A DNA stretch of 64,000 nucleotides from Kappaphycus alvarezii. Lineage: Eukaryota > Rhodophyta > Florideophyceae > Gigartinales > Solieriaceae. The DNA is taken from assembly GCA_002205965.3 (NCBI GenBank), contig NADL03000626.1, positions 558,001 to 622,000 on the forward strand, given 5' to 3'. How positions within the stretch are numbered: the stretch's first letter is position 1; the number at the start of each line of letters is the position of its first letter. The translations under genes were made by a program, and so were the position numbers. Of the stretch, positions 1 to 9,894 are shown piece by piece. The notes beneath the pieces were generated by a model, which worked only from the letters and a program-made list of their open reading frames with translations, was not told where the DNA came from and made no database searches.

Positions 1-1384
1 GCCTCACGACAATGAAGACCGCGAGTATGATTTTATCCACAACGATTATATGACCGCTCAATTTCCAATTATCTGCATTGTCCTGTCAGTTGCTGTCTTC
101 TTGGACCTGTAGCTCGCTACGTTGGGTATCAAGGGCGCATGCCTCCAATCGCAAAACCTTCCGCGAGACTTCTATGTTCGTCCGCCTCGTGGTTGGGCTA
201 CACAGCTCTGCGTGTATTGGAAGCTCCTTAAAACTGCATACGGCATTCCAGACCCCGGTCGCCTTTAGCAACAGACCATAGAGTCATGGATGCAAAAATG
301 TGGCCTGAGGCAAATTCCTGGACTGACGCAACTGTTCATCCTTCGAGACGAGCACGGCACAATTCAACCCGCTATCGCCAAATTTGTGGATTACTTCCTG
401 CTGTCTGGTCAGTGCAAGGTCCTCCAGCGCTTCTTTGATGACATCTCTGCAGCTTTCAAAGTAAGACGCATCATTACCTTCTTCCCGCTTATCTTTAATC
501 GCCTGCCTATCTCATGCCGCGCTGATGGTTCTCTCCATGTTTCCTTGCAAGAGTTTGTTGATCAAATCTCATCTCTTGATGTTTCACCTGCTCGCCACAA
601 AGGCCCTTCATCTCTTTGCACAGGCGCAGAGCTAAAAGCCTACGAAGGCCTTGCCGGCTCGCTCAACTTTCTAGGCCATGGGATACTATCTCAGGTTTCT
701 TATGCTGCAAGCTCGTTCCAACAGGCTGTTGGTGCTTTAAAAGTATGTAATCTAATTTCTGCAAACAAGGTTCTTGCGGAAAAAAGAGTCTTCAGTCATC
801 CTTGATGTTTGCTCGCCCCACTTCCCTCTCGGTACATCCTGTTATCCTCTCGTTTGCTGATGCAAGTACGGGCAAAACATCTTACGGCCAGACTGGCTAT
901 CTTGGAGGGATATACCTTCTTGGTGTGGGGTGCGCTTTTGTACCATCCCATTGATTGGAGTAGTGGTAAGCAAACTCGATTCTCTTTCTCCTCTACAGGG
1001 GCCGAAATACTTGCTTCCGCAACTTGTGCCGACCGTGACGGCCTTATGGCTGGAAGACTCCAGTTTGTCTATGGCTCTAAGACCAAACCTCCCTTCATGC
1101 TCACAGTCGACTCCTTCAGGCTGTATTCGACTATTACAACCCTACATGAAGGCTCAGACTACCGTTTAAGACCGACGGCTTCTCGCTTGAGAGATGCATA
1201 CGAAACGGAAGAGATTGATGTCATGCAATGGATACCTGGACGCGACAACTTGGCTGATGGTCTAACGAAAAGGAATATAGAAGCACAACGGAAGCTTAAA
1301 GTTGTGCTCTCATCTAGCTTACTGGATGTAAAGGTGTTCACGCGGTGTCAGAGAGTCTCATTCACAACTTCATCTAGCTCATGA
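1..1384 (+). mobile_element. Ty1/copia remnant, RT to RNase H (cut by window edge)
   Basis: This is the 3' half of a Ty1/copia polyprotein. From about 120 to 800 the sequence reads as the palm and thumb of reverse transcriptase: a block ending in RDFYVRPPRGW, then LLKTAYGI, then the active-site neighbourhood AKFVDYFLLSG. The second catalytic Asp of the expected VDD motif is Tyr here. RNase H follows with FADASTGKTSYGQ near 870, FSSTGAEILASATCADRDG near 990-1045 and WIPGRDNLADGLTKRN near 1231-1280. Reading needs frame changes near 285 and 950, and there is an in-frame TGA at 803-805, so the copy is dead. The ADGLTK-type RNase H is the same lineage as the copia pieces at 42.8-44.4 kb and 56.9-57.7 kb. 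The 5' part lies outside the window, and no LTR could be delimited downstream. Confidence 0.8.
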
Positions 1385-1504
1385 TCAACTCATCACCGGA
1401 GACAGAGACCACCGTCCTCCTCCTCTTCCTGTCTCCCTGTCATTGCTTCGTTCATCATTTTTCTTACTACAATCCGACTTCTTCTTCTTGGCCTCCTTCT
1501 CTAT

Positions 1505-2160
1505 TTAAGGCTTGTCTTTCTTCTTCCGACGGTTCCTTTCATGTTTCTTCTTCGCAGTCGGACTCTCGTAAATGCACTTCAATTCTTTGGCGTTGATAAG
1601 ATCTGTGTCTTCCCAAATCCATACAACAAGCGAATTGGAACACAAGCGAAGTTCATATGGCTCGCAACCGTCAATATCAAAACCCTGGCGGTATTCCATG
1701 GTGAAAGCATCGTCAATTTTTTCCCCATCGCCATCCACAACGATCAACCTCACTACGCACACCCCAACATTCTGCCTTCAAATTTATGGAATTTAATACT
1801 CTTGATTCGTTAATGCTTCTTGTCTACCGGCTACAATAAAGGTACACCCCTTAGATCTTCTACCAATCCCAAAGCCACCATTATCTTATTCTGAAATAGC
1901 CTTCGTATCTCAGCTGCGAACCACTACGGCAATGCATCGGCTGCATCTCGGTCAATGCCAAGTCTGTCTACGAAAGTTCTGATATTCAGCGGGACCTTCC
2001 CTCCTGAATGTTCCACTTCCACCCCTTCCTTGTAAATTACTTTCACTGAGTGCACCTGCCTTCATTTGTTGCCCATCAAGATGTCCAAACACCTGGCGTC
2101 TCTCCTGCCGGCAAGTTTGTTAGGGTTCCCAGGCCCACAGGCACTTCTTCGGGTGCCGCA
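1505..2160 (-). pseudogene. Unassigned coding-like stretch, broken
   Basis: On the minus strand, 1762-1505 reads as an 85-codon frame containing GFDIDGCEPYELRLCSN and VVWIWEDTDL, ending in a Lys/Arg-rich tail (KKKHERNRRKKKDKP). Upstream, about 2160-1940, another frame reads CGPGNPNKLAGRRDARCLD, then VKVIYKEGVEVEHSGG and NIRTFVDRLGIDRDAADAL before a TAG. Amino-acid composition is ordinary and unlike the neighbouring noise, which suggests real but decayed coding sequence. The frame changes and stops argue against a working gene. I do not recognise the family. It sits directly downstream of the copia remnant on the opposite strand, so it could be a separate mobile-element fragment. Confidence 0.25.
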
Positions 2161-2870
2161 GACACTACGTGAGGATTGATGGATCATGTTGCACGATCAA
2201 CTCTTCGCACTGGGCCTCTTTTGATGGCATATTGTTGGTAGTGTGCGAGTTGGGAAAATACAAAACGGATGCAGCGTCTGGCTTCGTGAGGCATAGTGAG
2301 AGATCAAGAGCTTAAAAGTGGGTGCCGTTTGTGATGTGGGATCACGGAGTGTGTGTGCAGTGTACATTAATGATGAGAAGTGTACAACTCGATGAATAAC
2401 GATTGTTCGCGATATAGCGGACGCCGTAAACCGCAGGATGCTTGTGCACAGATTCATCGCAATCGAATGCACGCGCGTGTCTGCTGCATTACCTTGCTGA
2501 AAGCTGAGATTTCTGCGCCGACGGCAAGGCTCATAGGGTCCCTTGGCCCGTGTTTCGCGGCAATGAGGGGTGTGTTTTGGTGGCATTTTTGCCATGTAGA
2601 TTTTAACCTAAATTTACCCTTTACAGAGGTGGATCGCTGCGGATAAGTGTTCGCGGAAAATTGCTGCTGGTGGAACATAAGGAGTAAACTACTGATGGAC
2701 CATCTCGAGGAGAGAAGGGGGAGATACACTCTTGGCCGAGCAGATACTTTCGTGCCCTTCCAACTTGCTTTTGCCCTTTTTCCTTAATTGCCTCCACGAG
2801 TCCTTTCCCTGCCACTGCCACACGCGGTACGCACAGGATACTAACTACTCTCCTCCCCTGCCACTTCCCC
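2161..2870. other. No recognisable feature
   Basis: Only short, overlapping open frames with low-complexity translations are present on both strands. I see no conserved motif, repeat or RNA gene here. Confidence 0.4.
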
Positions 2871-4160
2871 ATGGACACCGTATCCTACGTACTCATTGCA
2901 GAGTCCAATGCTTATGTTGATTTTGACAAGGTGACGTTGACAACAATGTTATCCGTTACGGAGCCAGCACACGCTCATCTGCCCCACTCAATCGCCCCAC
3001 CTTTGTCTCAGCCACCAACGCCCCCTCTTAGCTCTATAGGGGACACTATGAAAGACAGCAAACATGCAGTGCTCGAGGACAGTGACCTAGATAAGCAAGA
3101 GGCGTTTTCGGCTGCATTGTAGATGCAGATGACGAGCATCGCTTTGCAAACAGCGCCCAAAGCAGGAAAGTACGGATATGTCCCAGGAAAAGCAGGTAAT
3201 GTACATCGCGACTATGGCAGCGCTCACCACCACTACATGGCCAAATACTTTTGGCCTTCTGGCCAACCTCGGTCTGAAACGACACAGATGGGACAGGAAA
3301 CGCCAGACAGCGAGTTAGAGAAGTTTCAGAATGCCTGGCTCAGTTTTTAATCGCATTTGCACCTCAGCTGTAGCCCAGTCGACGTACCTACGAAGAGGAA
3401 TGAATCTTGACGCCACTGGCCGCCTGAGAATATCCCCGCTCTTGAAAGTTATCATTTCAATACGGTCTCTTGCTTATGCGTTGCCATCTGATTTGGCTGA
3501 AGACATGTTTGATGTCTCGTAAATTACAGCGTCACAATGTTTGACCGCGTTTTGTACCGCAGTAATGGAATGTTTTGGATCAGAGTGTCTGAGGGCATTA
3601 CGCCGCTGGATCTCGAAAGAATCGAGAGATAATTCCCTGCAGCTGGATTTACAGGGTGCATTGGTTGCCTAGACTGCGTGGGCTGGAAATAAAGAACTTC
3701 CCAAAAGCTCTCCAAGGGATTACGATTGGTAAGGGCGGTACACCTAGCGTTAGAATGGAGTTTATATGTTCGTTAGATTTATGGTATCGTCGTTTCAGTT
3801 TAGGCTACCGGAAACATTCAATGACTTGAACATTTTTGAAATACGCGACTATTTCGCAAATGTATTAGCCGGCATCTTCCCCCTGTACGTCCAAGTTTTA
3901 CTCTTGATGGAAAGATTTTTAAATGCTACTACTATCTCACCGATGAAATGTACCCGCCTAGGAAGATATTTGTGAAGGCACTAACTAATTCGCTAAATAG
4001 AAAGGGGTATATGTTCAATAGAAAACAGGAGGGCGTGCGTAAATGTGTGGAAAGAGTATTTGGCATCATGTTTCGAAGATTTAAGACACTGTTTGTCCCT
4101 AACGAATGTGTCTAAAATGGCAGGTATCGCAAAAGCAGCAGTAATTCTGCGCAATATGAA
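2871..4160 (+). pseudogene. PIF/Harbinger-type transposase relic
   Basis: This is a decayed DDE transposase of the PIF/Harbinger type (plant-transposon-like branch). One frame runs 2871-3350 with a single in-frame TAG at 3120-3122, giving GNVHRDYGSAHHHYMAKYF. The next frame begins FRMPGSVFNRICTS and continues ATGRLRISPLLKVIISIRSL, the block that precedes the catalytic core. Around 3640-3690 a GFTGCIGCLDCVGWK block holds the first catalytic Asp. FNDLNIFEIRDYFANVLAG follows near 3810-3870, then YYYLTDEMYPPRKIF and QEGVRKCVERVFGIMFRRF up to about 4090, carrying the last acidic residue. At least four frame changes and stops make it non-functional. The start at 2871 is only the upstream limit of the open frame; the first 80 codons are not conserved. 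Confidence 0.8.
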
Positions 4161-4684
4161 TGTGGAGGTTTGAAGAGGCCAATATGGCAGTGAAAGTTCC
4201 GGAGGGTACTCAATGCAGTTCAATGAGACTGAGGATACGACTGATATTATCACTTTTTCATTGACCTATGTAGGTTCCATACTAGGTTTACAAGTACATG
4301 AGATCGCTGACGTAATAAGTTGCGAGGCTTGCATAGAGATATTACAAACGCATTGATTAATCACCAGTGGAAACAAATTGGACATGTGCGTTATCAATAA
4401 AAGCTCCACAAGTGTTATTCTTCTAGGATAATCACCAGTGTTTTCTATACATGCTATCTTGATGAATAAAATGAAACCTGTGTCCAATCAATGTTGGATG
4501 GCCTCCTCGATAGTGCTCCAATAAGGAATCTATACTTTCCCACAAATCTTATTGAAGGGAATAAGACAATTTAAATCAGCTCGACATACATTCATGAAAC
4601 CTCGTGTAGACTTTCCCTACCTGGAGACACCACATTTATAGGGCGATAAGTGCTTTTGGTAGCACGGATTTGGTGGAAAAAGAG

Positions 4685-5038
4685 GGTTCATTTACTCTGA
4701 AAGATATGTTGGCTGATCTCCAGTCAACTTGTATGGCGTCTTGGATATACTGATGAATGCTGGCCTTGAGCCAGCCCTCTAAGCATCCGGTTGAATCCAT
4801 TCTAAGTGCATGGTTGCTCCTACTGTTCTTGTCGGGAAATAACCGTAGATGCCTCGAAACAGTAAAGCACCTAATCTTTTCCCGCTGATGAATGCAGCCT
4901 GCCTGATGGCTGGCCTAGAGGAAGCCTTCTAAGAAATGGGAGAAACGTCGTTAGCTTTAGAAATGTAGAGCAATTTGGAGGGCTGTCATAAAAGCTGACC
5001 GGGTATCAGCCAACATATCTCTGAGAGTAAATGAATCC
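4685..5038. repeat. Inverted repeat / foldback element
   Basis: The arm at 4685-4717 (GGTTCATTTACTCTGAAAGA onward) matches the reverse complement of 5005-5038 at about 31 of 33 positions with one gap. Weaker similarity continues inward for about 27 bases on each side (4718-4744 against 4978-5004). The 230-base centre contains two imperfect direct copies of a TGATGAATGC...CCTTCTAAG segment. It could be a MITE or the retained ends of an internally deleted DNA transposon; it lies 0.5 kb downstream of the Harbinger relic. Confidence 0.7.
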
Positions 5039-5149
5039 TCCCCTTTCCCCCATATGGAAGGGGACTTTTATGGTTAGAGAAATTGATTGGTGACCATCTG
5101 GAGTATTTAGGGATACACCCGGGTATATTTTCAATTAATAAGCTGCGCG

Positions 5150-5509
5150 GTGAACTCAATTGTAATTTCTCATAATAAAGCTGCAGATATAACGTCGATA
5201 TTTGGCAGAGTGAGAAGCACTTTTACAGAAGCTAGTATTAAAGGCATGACAGCGCAGATGGCAATGCTGTCGCTGAATGCTCAAATCAGAGACCCAGCTC
5301 ATGAGCAATCCGTGAGGGCTCCTACTAAAAACGGGCGCCGCTTAATGATAGAAGATGATTTAAATGTTCAAAAGGCAGTAGTTGAGGACGCATTTGCTGA
5401 TTTGGGTGAAGAGGGGATGAAGTGGGTGCAAGAAAATATCGAACATGGAGATGACCCATCTCATGATGAATATGATTGCTTTACTGCACCTCTACCTACC
5501 CAAGGTTAA
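5150..5509 (+). CDS. Hypothetical short ORF, 119 codons
   Basis: An uninterrupted 119-codon frame with normal, acidic composition: MAMLSLNAQIRDPAHEQ in the middle and an Asp/Glu-rich end (ENIEHGDDPSHDEYD). No domain is recognised. It lies between an inverted-repeat element and other transposon debris, so it may be a fragment of a transposon-encoded accessory protein. The only support is frame length and composition. Confidence 0.25.
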   Translation: MNSIVISHNKAADITSIFGRVRSTFTEASIKGMTAQMAMLSLNAQIRDPAHEQSVRAPTKNGRRLMIEDDLNVQKAVVEDAFADLGEEGMKWVQENIEHGDDPSHDEYDCFTAPLPTQG

Positions 5510-5889
5510 ATTCTTAGCAAATATATAGAGCTCAAAGACATGGCGTTCAATTGTAACATTTTTGATGCCAGCTACTCTTCCCGGATGGCCAGATCAGGTT
5601 TTATAGAATCCAAAAGGAAATAATATTCCTCTTTATTAAAGAAGCTTCTAATGAACTAGGTACTGAAACACGTACTTTGGCAGTACAGAGCGTGAAACCT
5701 TATTAAAGCCACTTTCGATACAATGCCATGGATTGGAGCACGTGGAGGGTGGAACTATTCCGAGTTGTCCCCTGTATTGTTGGGGATGTAGCGAGAGATG
5801 TGAATAACAAACATAATCAATAGAAGACTATGGAAAAATGGTAAAGGGAGTCTGATAAACAAGTTTAATTTTTGTTGCGAGACTTCAGA

Positions 5890-6463
5890 TTAGTTTAGAA
5901 TTGCAGCTAGACCTAAGGAGCTGGTATCATTATCAATGACACTACTGGCACCATTTTGGCTTTCTACGTGATACTCCGAAATGGAAGGTGGATGCGCATT
6001 CTCGTTGCGTGTTTCAGCCTGTGGATTCTCACCGTTGTAAGCCTGCAACTCGCCAGTGTCATCTGTTTTTTTCTTGACGAGTGCACTGCAAAACCTGAAT
6101 TGCCTTTCTCTTTGCAATATTCAAATACCTCTACTTCAGGAAAGGATCTGTGCCTTGCATGGAAAACAGGTTCATCATATAGTTGCCTTCCACCTGAAAG
6201 AGCTCTTGAGTAGCTTTGTATCTCTTAGCAGATACCTCTGCCAGTCGGTCAATGCCCTCTGCTCCCGGCTTTAAAGCATTGATCTGCTTTGTAAGCTCCA
6301 TGTATCTTTTAGTACCCATAGGTCGGCTTCTGCTGGGGGATGGTTCTGGAAAGACGACACTGCCGACTTGTTGAGAATGATCGTCACTGCCCGAATTTCT
6401 GCCAAGGGCGTTCGTTGTCGTAACTGAACTGGCAACAAGAGCCACGACTTGAATCTCCTCCAA
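5890..6463 (-). pseudogene. Possible transposon accessory protein, frameshifted
   Basis: The minus-strand frame 6463-6131 encodes 110 residues with a helical block (RYMELTKQINALKPGAEGI, then RYKATQELFQVEGNYMMNL). A second frame, 6117-5890, continues on the same strand with a hydrophilic tail. The change of frame near 6120-6130 breaks it. The composition resembles the C-terminal coiled region of MYB/SANT-like proteins that accompany Harbinger transposases, but no DNA-binding block is visible, so this is a guess. A gypsy RT fragment lies 120 bases upstream on the same strand. Confidence 0.3.
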
Positions 6464-6585
6464 AGACTCTGCTTGGTCTCTTGATCCTAAAATGAGAGAC
6501 CAGGAATGAGTCGTTCGAAAAAATTCTAGGTACTCACGGAAGGATACTCAGAACCAAAATCGGCGGTTGGGTCCCAACGATGCAG

Positions 6586-6669
6586 TCATAAAATACGGTT
6601 CATTAATGACTGAAAAGTAGCAGGAGCATTGCATAAGCCCATTGGCATTACAAGATACTCAAACTGTCC
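6586..6669 (-). mobile_element. Ty3/gypsy reverse transcriptase fragment
   Basis: The minus strand of this 84-base island reads GQFEYLVMPMGLCNAPATFQ followed by SLMNRIL and a stop. This is the core RT motif of Ty3/gypsy elements (FEYLVMPFGL.NAPATFQ type). Neither flank continues the RT: the upstream flank lacks the preceding RT block and the downstream flank lacks the YLDD motif. It is therefore a very short relic, the only gypsy trace found in the window. Confidence 0.75.
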
Positions 6670-6986
6670 GACCGTCAGTAGCTCGAGACTCGCCCGCGCA
6701 GAATAATTAGAGGACGTCGATGCACTAACAGTTGGCGCGCAGTGGTTTGAGGGATGGAAAAGAGGTTTGGGATTAGAGGGTTTGATACGTTTCGATTCTC
6801 AGGAGTAGCCTGGACAAGTTCAAGGCATCCTTCCTTCGTAAGTACCCAAAGCATCCTTCGTGTGAGGATGAGGGTGAATTCTGGGGCACCGCCAGTCTTT
6901 GCAGAACTACGTCTGTCGGTTGCGCTTGAGAGCTGTTCCGTGGGCGGAAACATGTTCGGGGTCGACATGTCTGACTGAATGGGCAT

Positions 6987-8489
6987 TGCGGAATTCTGTC
7001 ATTTTGGGTAATTCTGAATGCGGGACGGGGGCTTGTGTTTGGTGTTAACCGGGCGAATGGCCTTTGGAGCTTTGGGGCGGTAGTCTGGATCGATGTTCGG
7101 GAAATTTGGAGCTGTGTGACCGGATAAGAAGGGAGGGATGGAGGTTAAGGAGAAGAATACGACTAATCACGTTTAGATACAGACAGAACACACGTCTAGA
7201 TACTCAACAGCATACTTTCGAGAATGAGAGGCTTTCTTCGGGGTAACTGAGCACGAGTTGCACGAAGACGGCTAGTCTCCTTGACATCATTCCAAAACAC
7301 ATGCCTGTCTATTTGTATATTTGTCTGACTGATACGACCCATGGCGGCAACACCAAGGCGGTAATACCATGTCTGGATCCGCCTCCCGCGCACGTCTCAT
7401 CAAACTCCACTCTCCCTCTCCACTCTTTGGTGCTCCGCCTTCTGTAAAAAGCATGCTTTCCCAATTATTGCGTCGCTTCCTGCCGCCGCTTCGGTTGCAA
7501 CTTGCGACCCGCTTCCACAACCACGATTCCTTCTACCGCTGCCATTGCGGCCCATTCAACCCGCGAACTCTCTCTGCATCCATTAAGCCCACCCGGCCTC
7601 TTCTCTCGACTGCACGCACATCAATGCGGCATGCTAAAACCGACTTTGCAGAGCGTTGCGGATCGAGTTAAACCCGATTCTCGATCGTCGATGGTTGTAC
7701 AGCGAAATTGGCCAATTAGCGGTCTTTCAAAAGCCTGCACCCCTCCCTGTGCGTTTCCCTTCTCAGCCTCATTAGTCCAATATCAAAGCCCTTGTGGTTC
7801 TCTTTACGAATAAATGCAACTCCAAATTACCAAGAGGGTTGCCCGTTTGAACGGTGGCAAGCACAGTGTTGACAACGTCATGGGTAGTAGTAAATCAGAG
7901 CCCAAGGGGAAGTAAAGAAGGAAGAGTCATGCCGTATCTACCATTGCGCATAATGATAGGTTGTTCCCATACAAGTCAAAACTATCATGCAATTCATTGC
8001 GAAACGTCAGTCGTAGGACGTAGCCTGCTCAAGTAAATGCAACAGATGGATGATTCCCCTCGCTGCATCTCGAGGTTTTGGTTGCGCCCAGGTTGCTAGT
8101 GGCAAGGCGCAACTGCACGGGCCAAGTTTTATCTTCTAGTCGTGCTGTTCGCAAGTAGTTCCATCTGCTCTAGGAACCAGCATACACGCACCCCCCGCGC
8201 GAAACCCGTCCACCAGTGTTAGAAGTCGAAGTTGCTCTCTTCAATTGGAGGTTGACAAGGCTGTCACATGCCATCAGTTATAGACCTCGCTGCGATTACA
8301 TTGCTCCAGTCATTACTAACCAAGCCATGTGATTTCCCCTTTGTTGGGGACGAAAGAGGGAAAGAGGGGTTTTTCATTTACGTAATGGAGATGTTGGCTA
8401 AAACCGTCATAGTGGCTGTCAATGCCCTGTAAAATTCATTGCTATAAAAAGCCAACACAAGCGACAATCTACAGTGTACTAGCTAGCGC
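6987..8489. other. No supported gene
   Basis: Several 60-100 codon frames occur (the longest at 7369-7671 and 7502-7813, +), but they overlap, are Ser/Pro/Arg-rich and show no motif. Nothing else is recognised. Confidence 0.35.
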
Positions 8490-8712
8490 GTCAATGAGAG
8501 GCCAGCCAGCAGACAAGCTGCGTAGGAGGTTACCGCCAAAGCCAAGTGTCGCTGCTGAAGAAAGCCTCGAACCTTTCAAATCCGTTCCATTGCGCGACTG
8601 GGAACGGTTCTCGCGAGCTCGATGCCAGCAGAGAACGCCTCTGGTTGCTACCCGCCTAGCGTGGTGATGGAGACAGGAACAAGCCTGTTTCTCCCAGGCA
8701 AATCCCTAAGGA
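8490..8712 (-). mobile_element. LINE 3'-end fragment (C-terminal tail of ORF2)
   Basis: Read on the minus strand this gives RNRLVPVSITTLGG, then, after a TAG, AFSAGIELARTVPSRAMER and, after a further stop, KVRGFLQQRHLALAVTSYAA and CLLAGLSL. The same arrangement (LVPV.I.TLGGWHP, then VARSVASRAMDQ, then a hydrophobic CLL.GL end) recurs at 16.9 kb and in the 37-39 kb array. I interpret it as the extreme C-terminus of a non-LTR retrotransposon protein with a restriction-like endonuclease. The copy is 5'-truncated and contains stops. Confidence 0.55.
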
Positions 8713-9810
8713 AGACTTGGTATTTCCGTTGCTTCTCCGCCCTGGCCGCGTTGAGACTGGTCAAAGGGTTGAACATGCGGACTCTGGAATGATAGGGGGC
8801 GAGTGGATTGACGAATATTATGTCGTAAAAGACCGAATCACGTGCAGCTCCCATATCTGTAATGTCCGGGAAGACGAAAGGTGATGTGGGAAGTAATGAA
8901 CCCGGGTAAAGATTTTGGATATAATGATACGAGGGTGAGTCGAGGAGTATTGCATTTTGAGTGGACTGCTGATGGTGAGTTTGTCATATGCTGCAGTTGC
9001 AGAAACAATCTACACAGTCGTGTAATGCTACCGCACGGAGTGGTACAAGTAGACGCCATGCCTTTCCGTCTCAACTGATATCAAGATTTGACTCGGATGT
9101 ACGGTAGCTTATTGGCATACATAAAGTGGCTCACGCGGTTGTCACCTGTCGTAGGATTTGCACGATAATATAACCGATGGCAGTCGTGCTAAAGGAGGAA
9201 TCATTGGTTATGGTGTCCAGATGAGATATCTTGAAAAGTAGCAATGTTCGTACGGTGCCGACTCAAGACTCACGCAGGGTTTTCGCTAGCGAGAGGCAGT
9301 AATTTCTGCCAGAAATGTGAGCAGTGGGGAGGCGGTAATTATGGAGTTATGATACATAATGGCTGCTTGGGTTGAGCGAGCAATGCTGCCGTTGACCAAG
9401 CAACTGCGCGAAAACGATAAATGCGGTAGCATGGGAGAGGAGTTTTCTCTGCAGTAAAAAACCATCTGTCGGCGTTGACATGGAGTAGAGAGAACGCAGC
9501 GACAGTTGCGGGGACAGGTCCATGTTTAAAGTATGCTTTCTCGAGAGACATTGCGGAGAAAAGCCGCGGAACAGGGCAGCCATAGCAGCTGAGTGAATGA
9601 CCAAACAAAAGAATGCAAGCTCGAGAGAGCAAACATGGAGTGTACGTCATGGATATCTACCACTGTACATCGAGACCTGAGGAAGATCGAGTGCGGTGCA
9701 GTGTTGGTTGTTGGGATTGCCGCGGGCGGATGCGTGACACGTAGTGGGTTTGTTCCGCGTTTTGTAGTGTTCAAAAGATTCCGTTTCGGTATGTCAAAAA
9801 CATTGTGCTG

Positions 9811-9894
9811 TACAGGACAGTACTGTACTGTAGTGCATATCTAGCCGAGCACGGAACAGCTTATAGTACTGTACAGTATACAGTACTGTACTGT
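9811..9894. repeat. TACTGTA/TACAGTA palindromic word cluster
   Basis: Two runs of overlapping GTACTGTAC/GTACAGTAC words (9811-9836 and 9865-9894), including GTACTGTACAGTATACAGTA. Further single copies lie at about 10021 and 10556. The words are self-complementary, so the strand is undefined. Confidence 0.8.
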
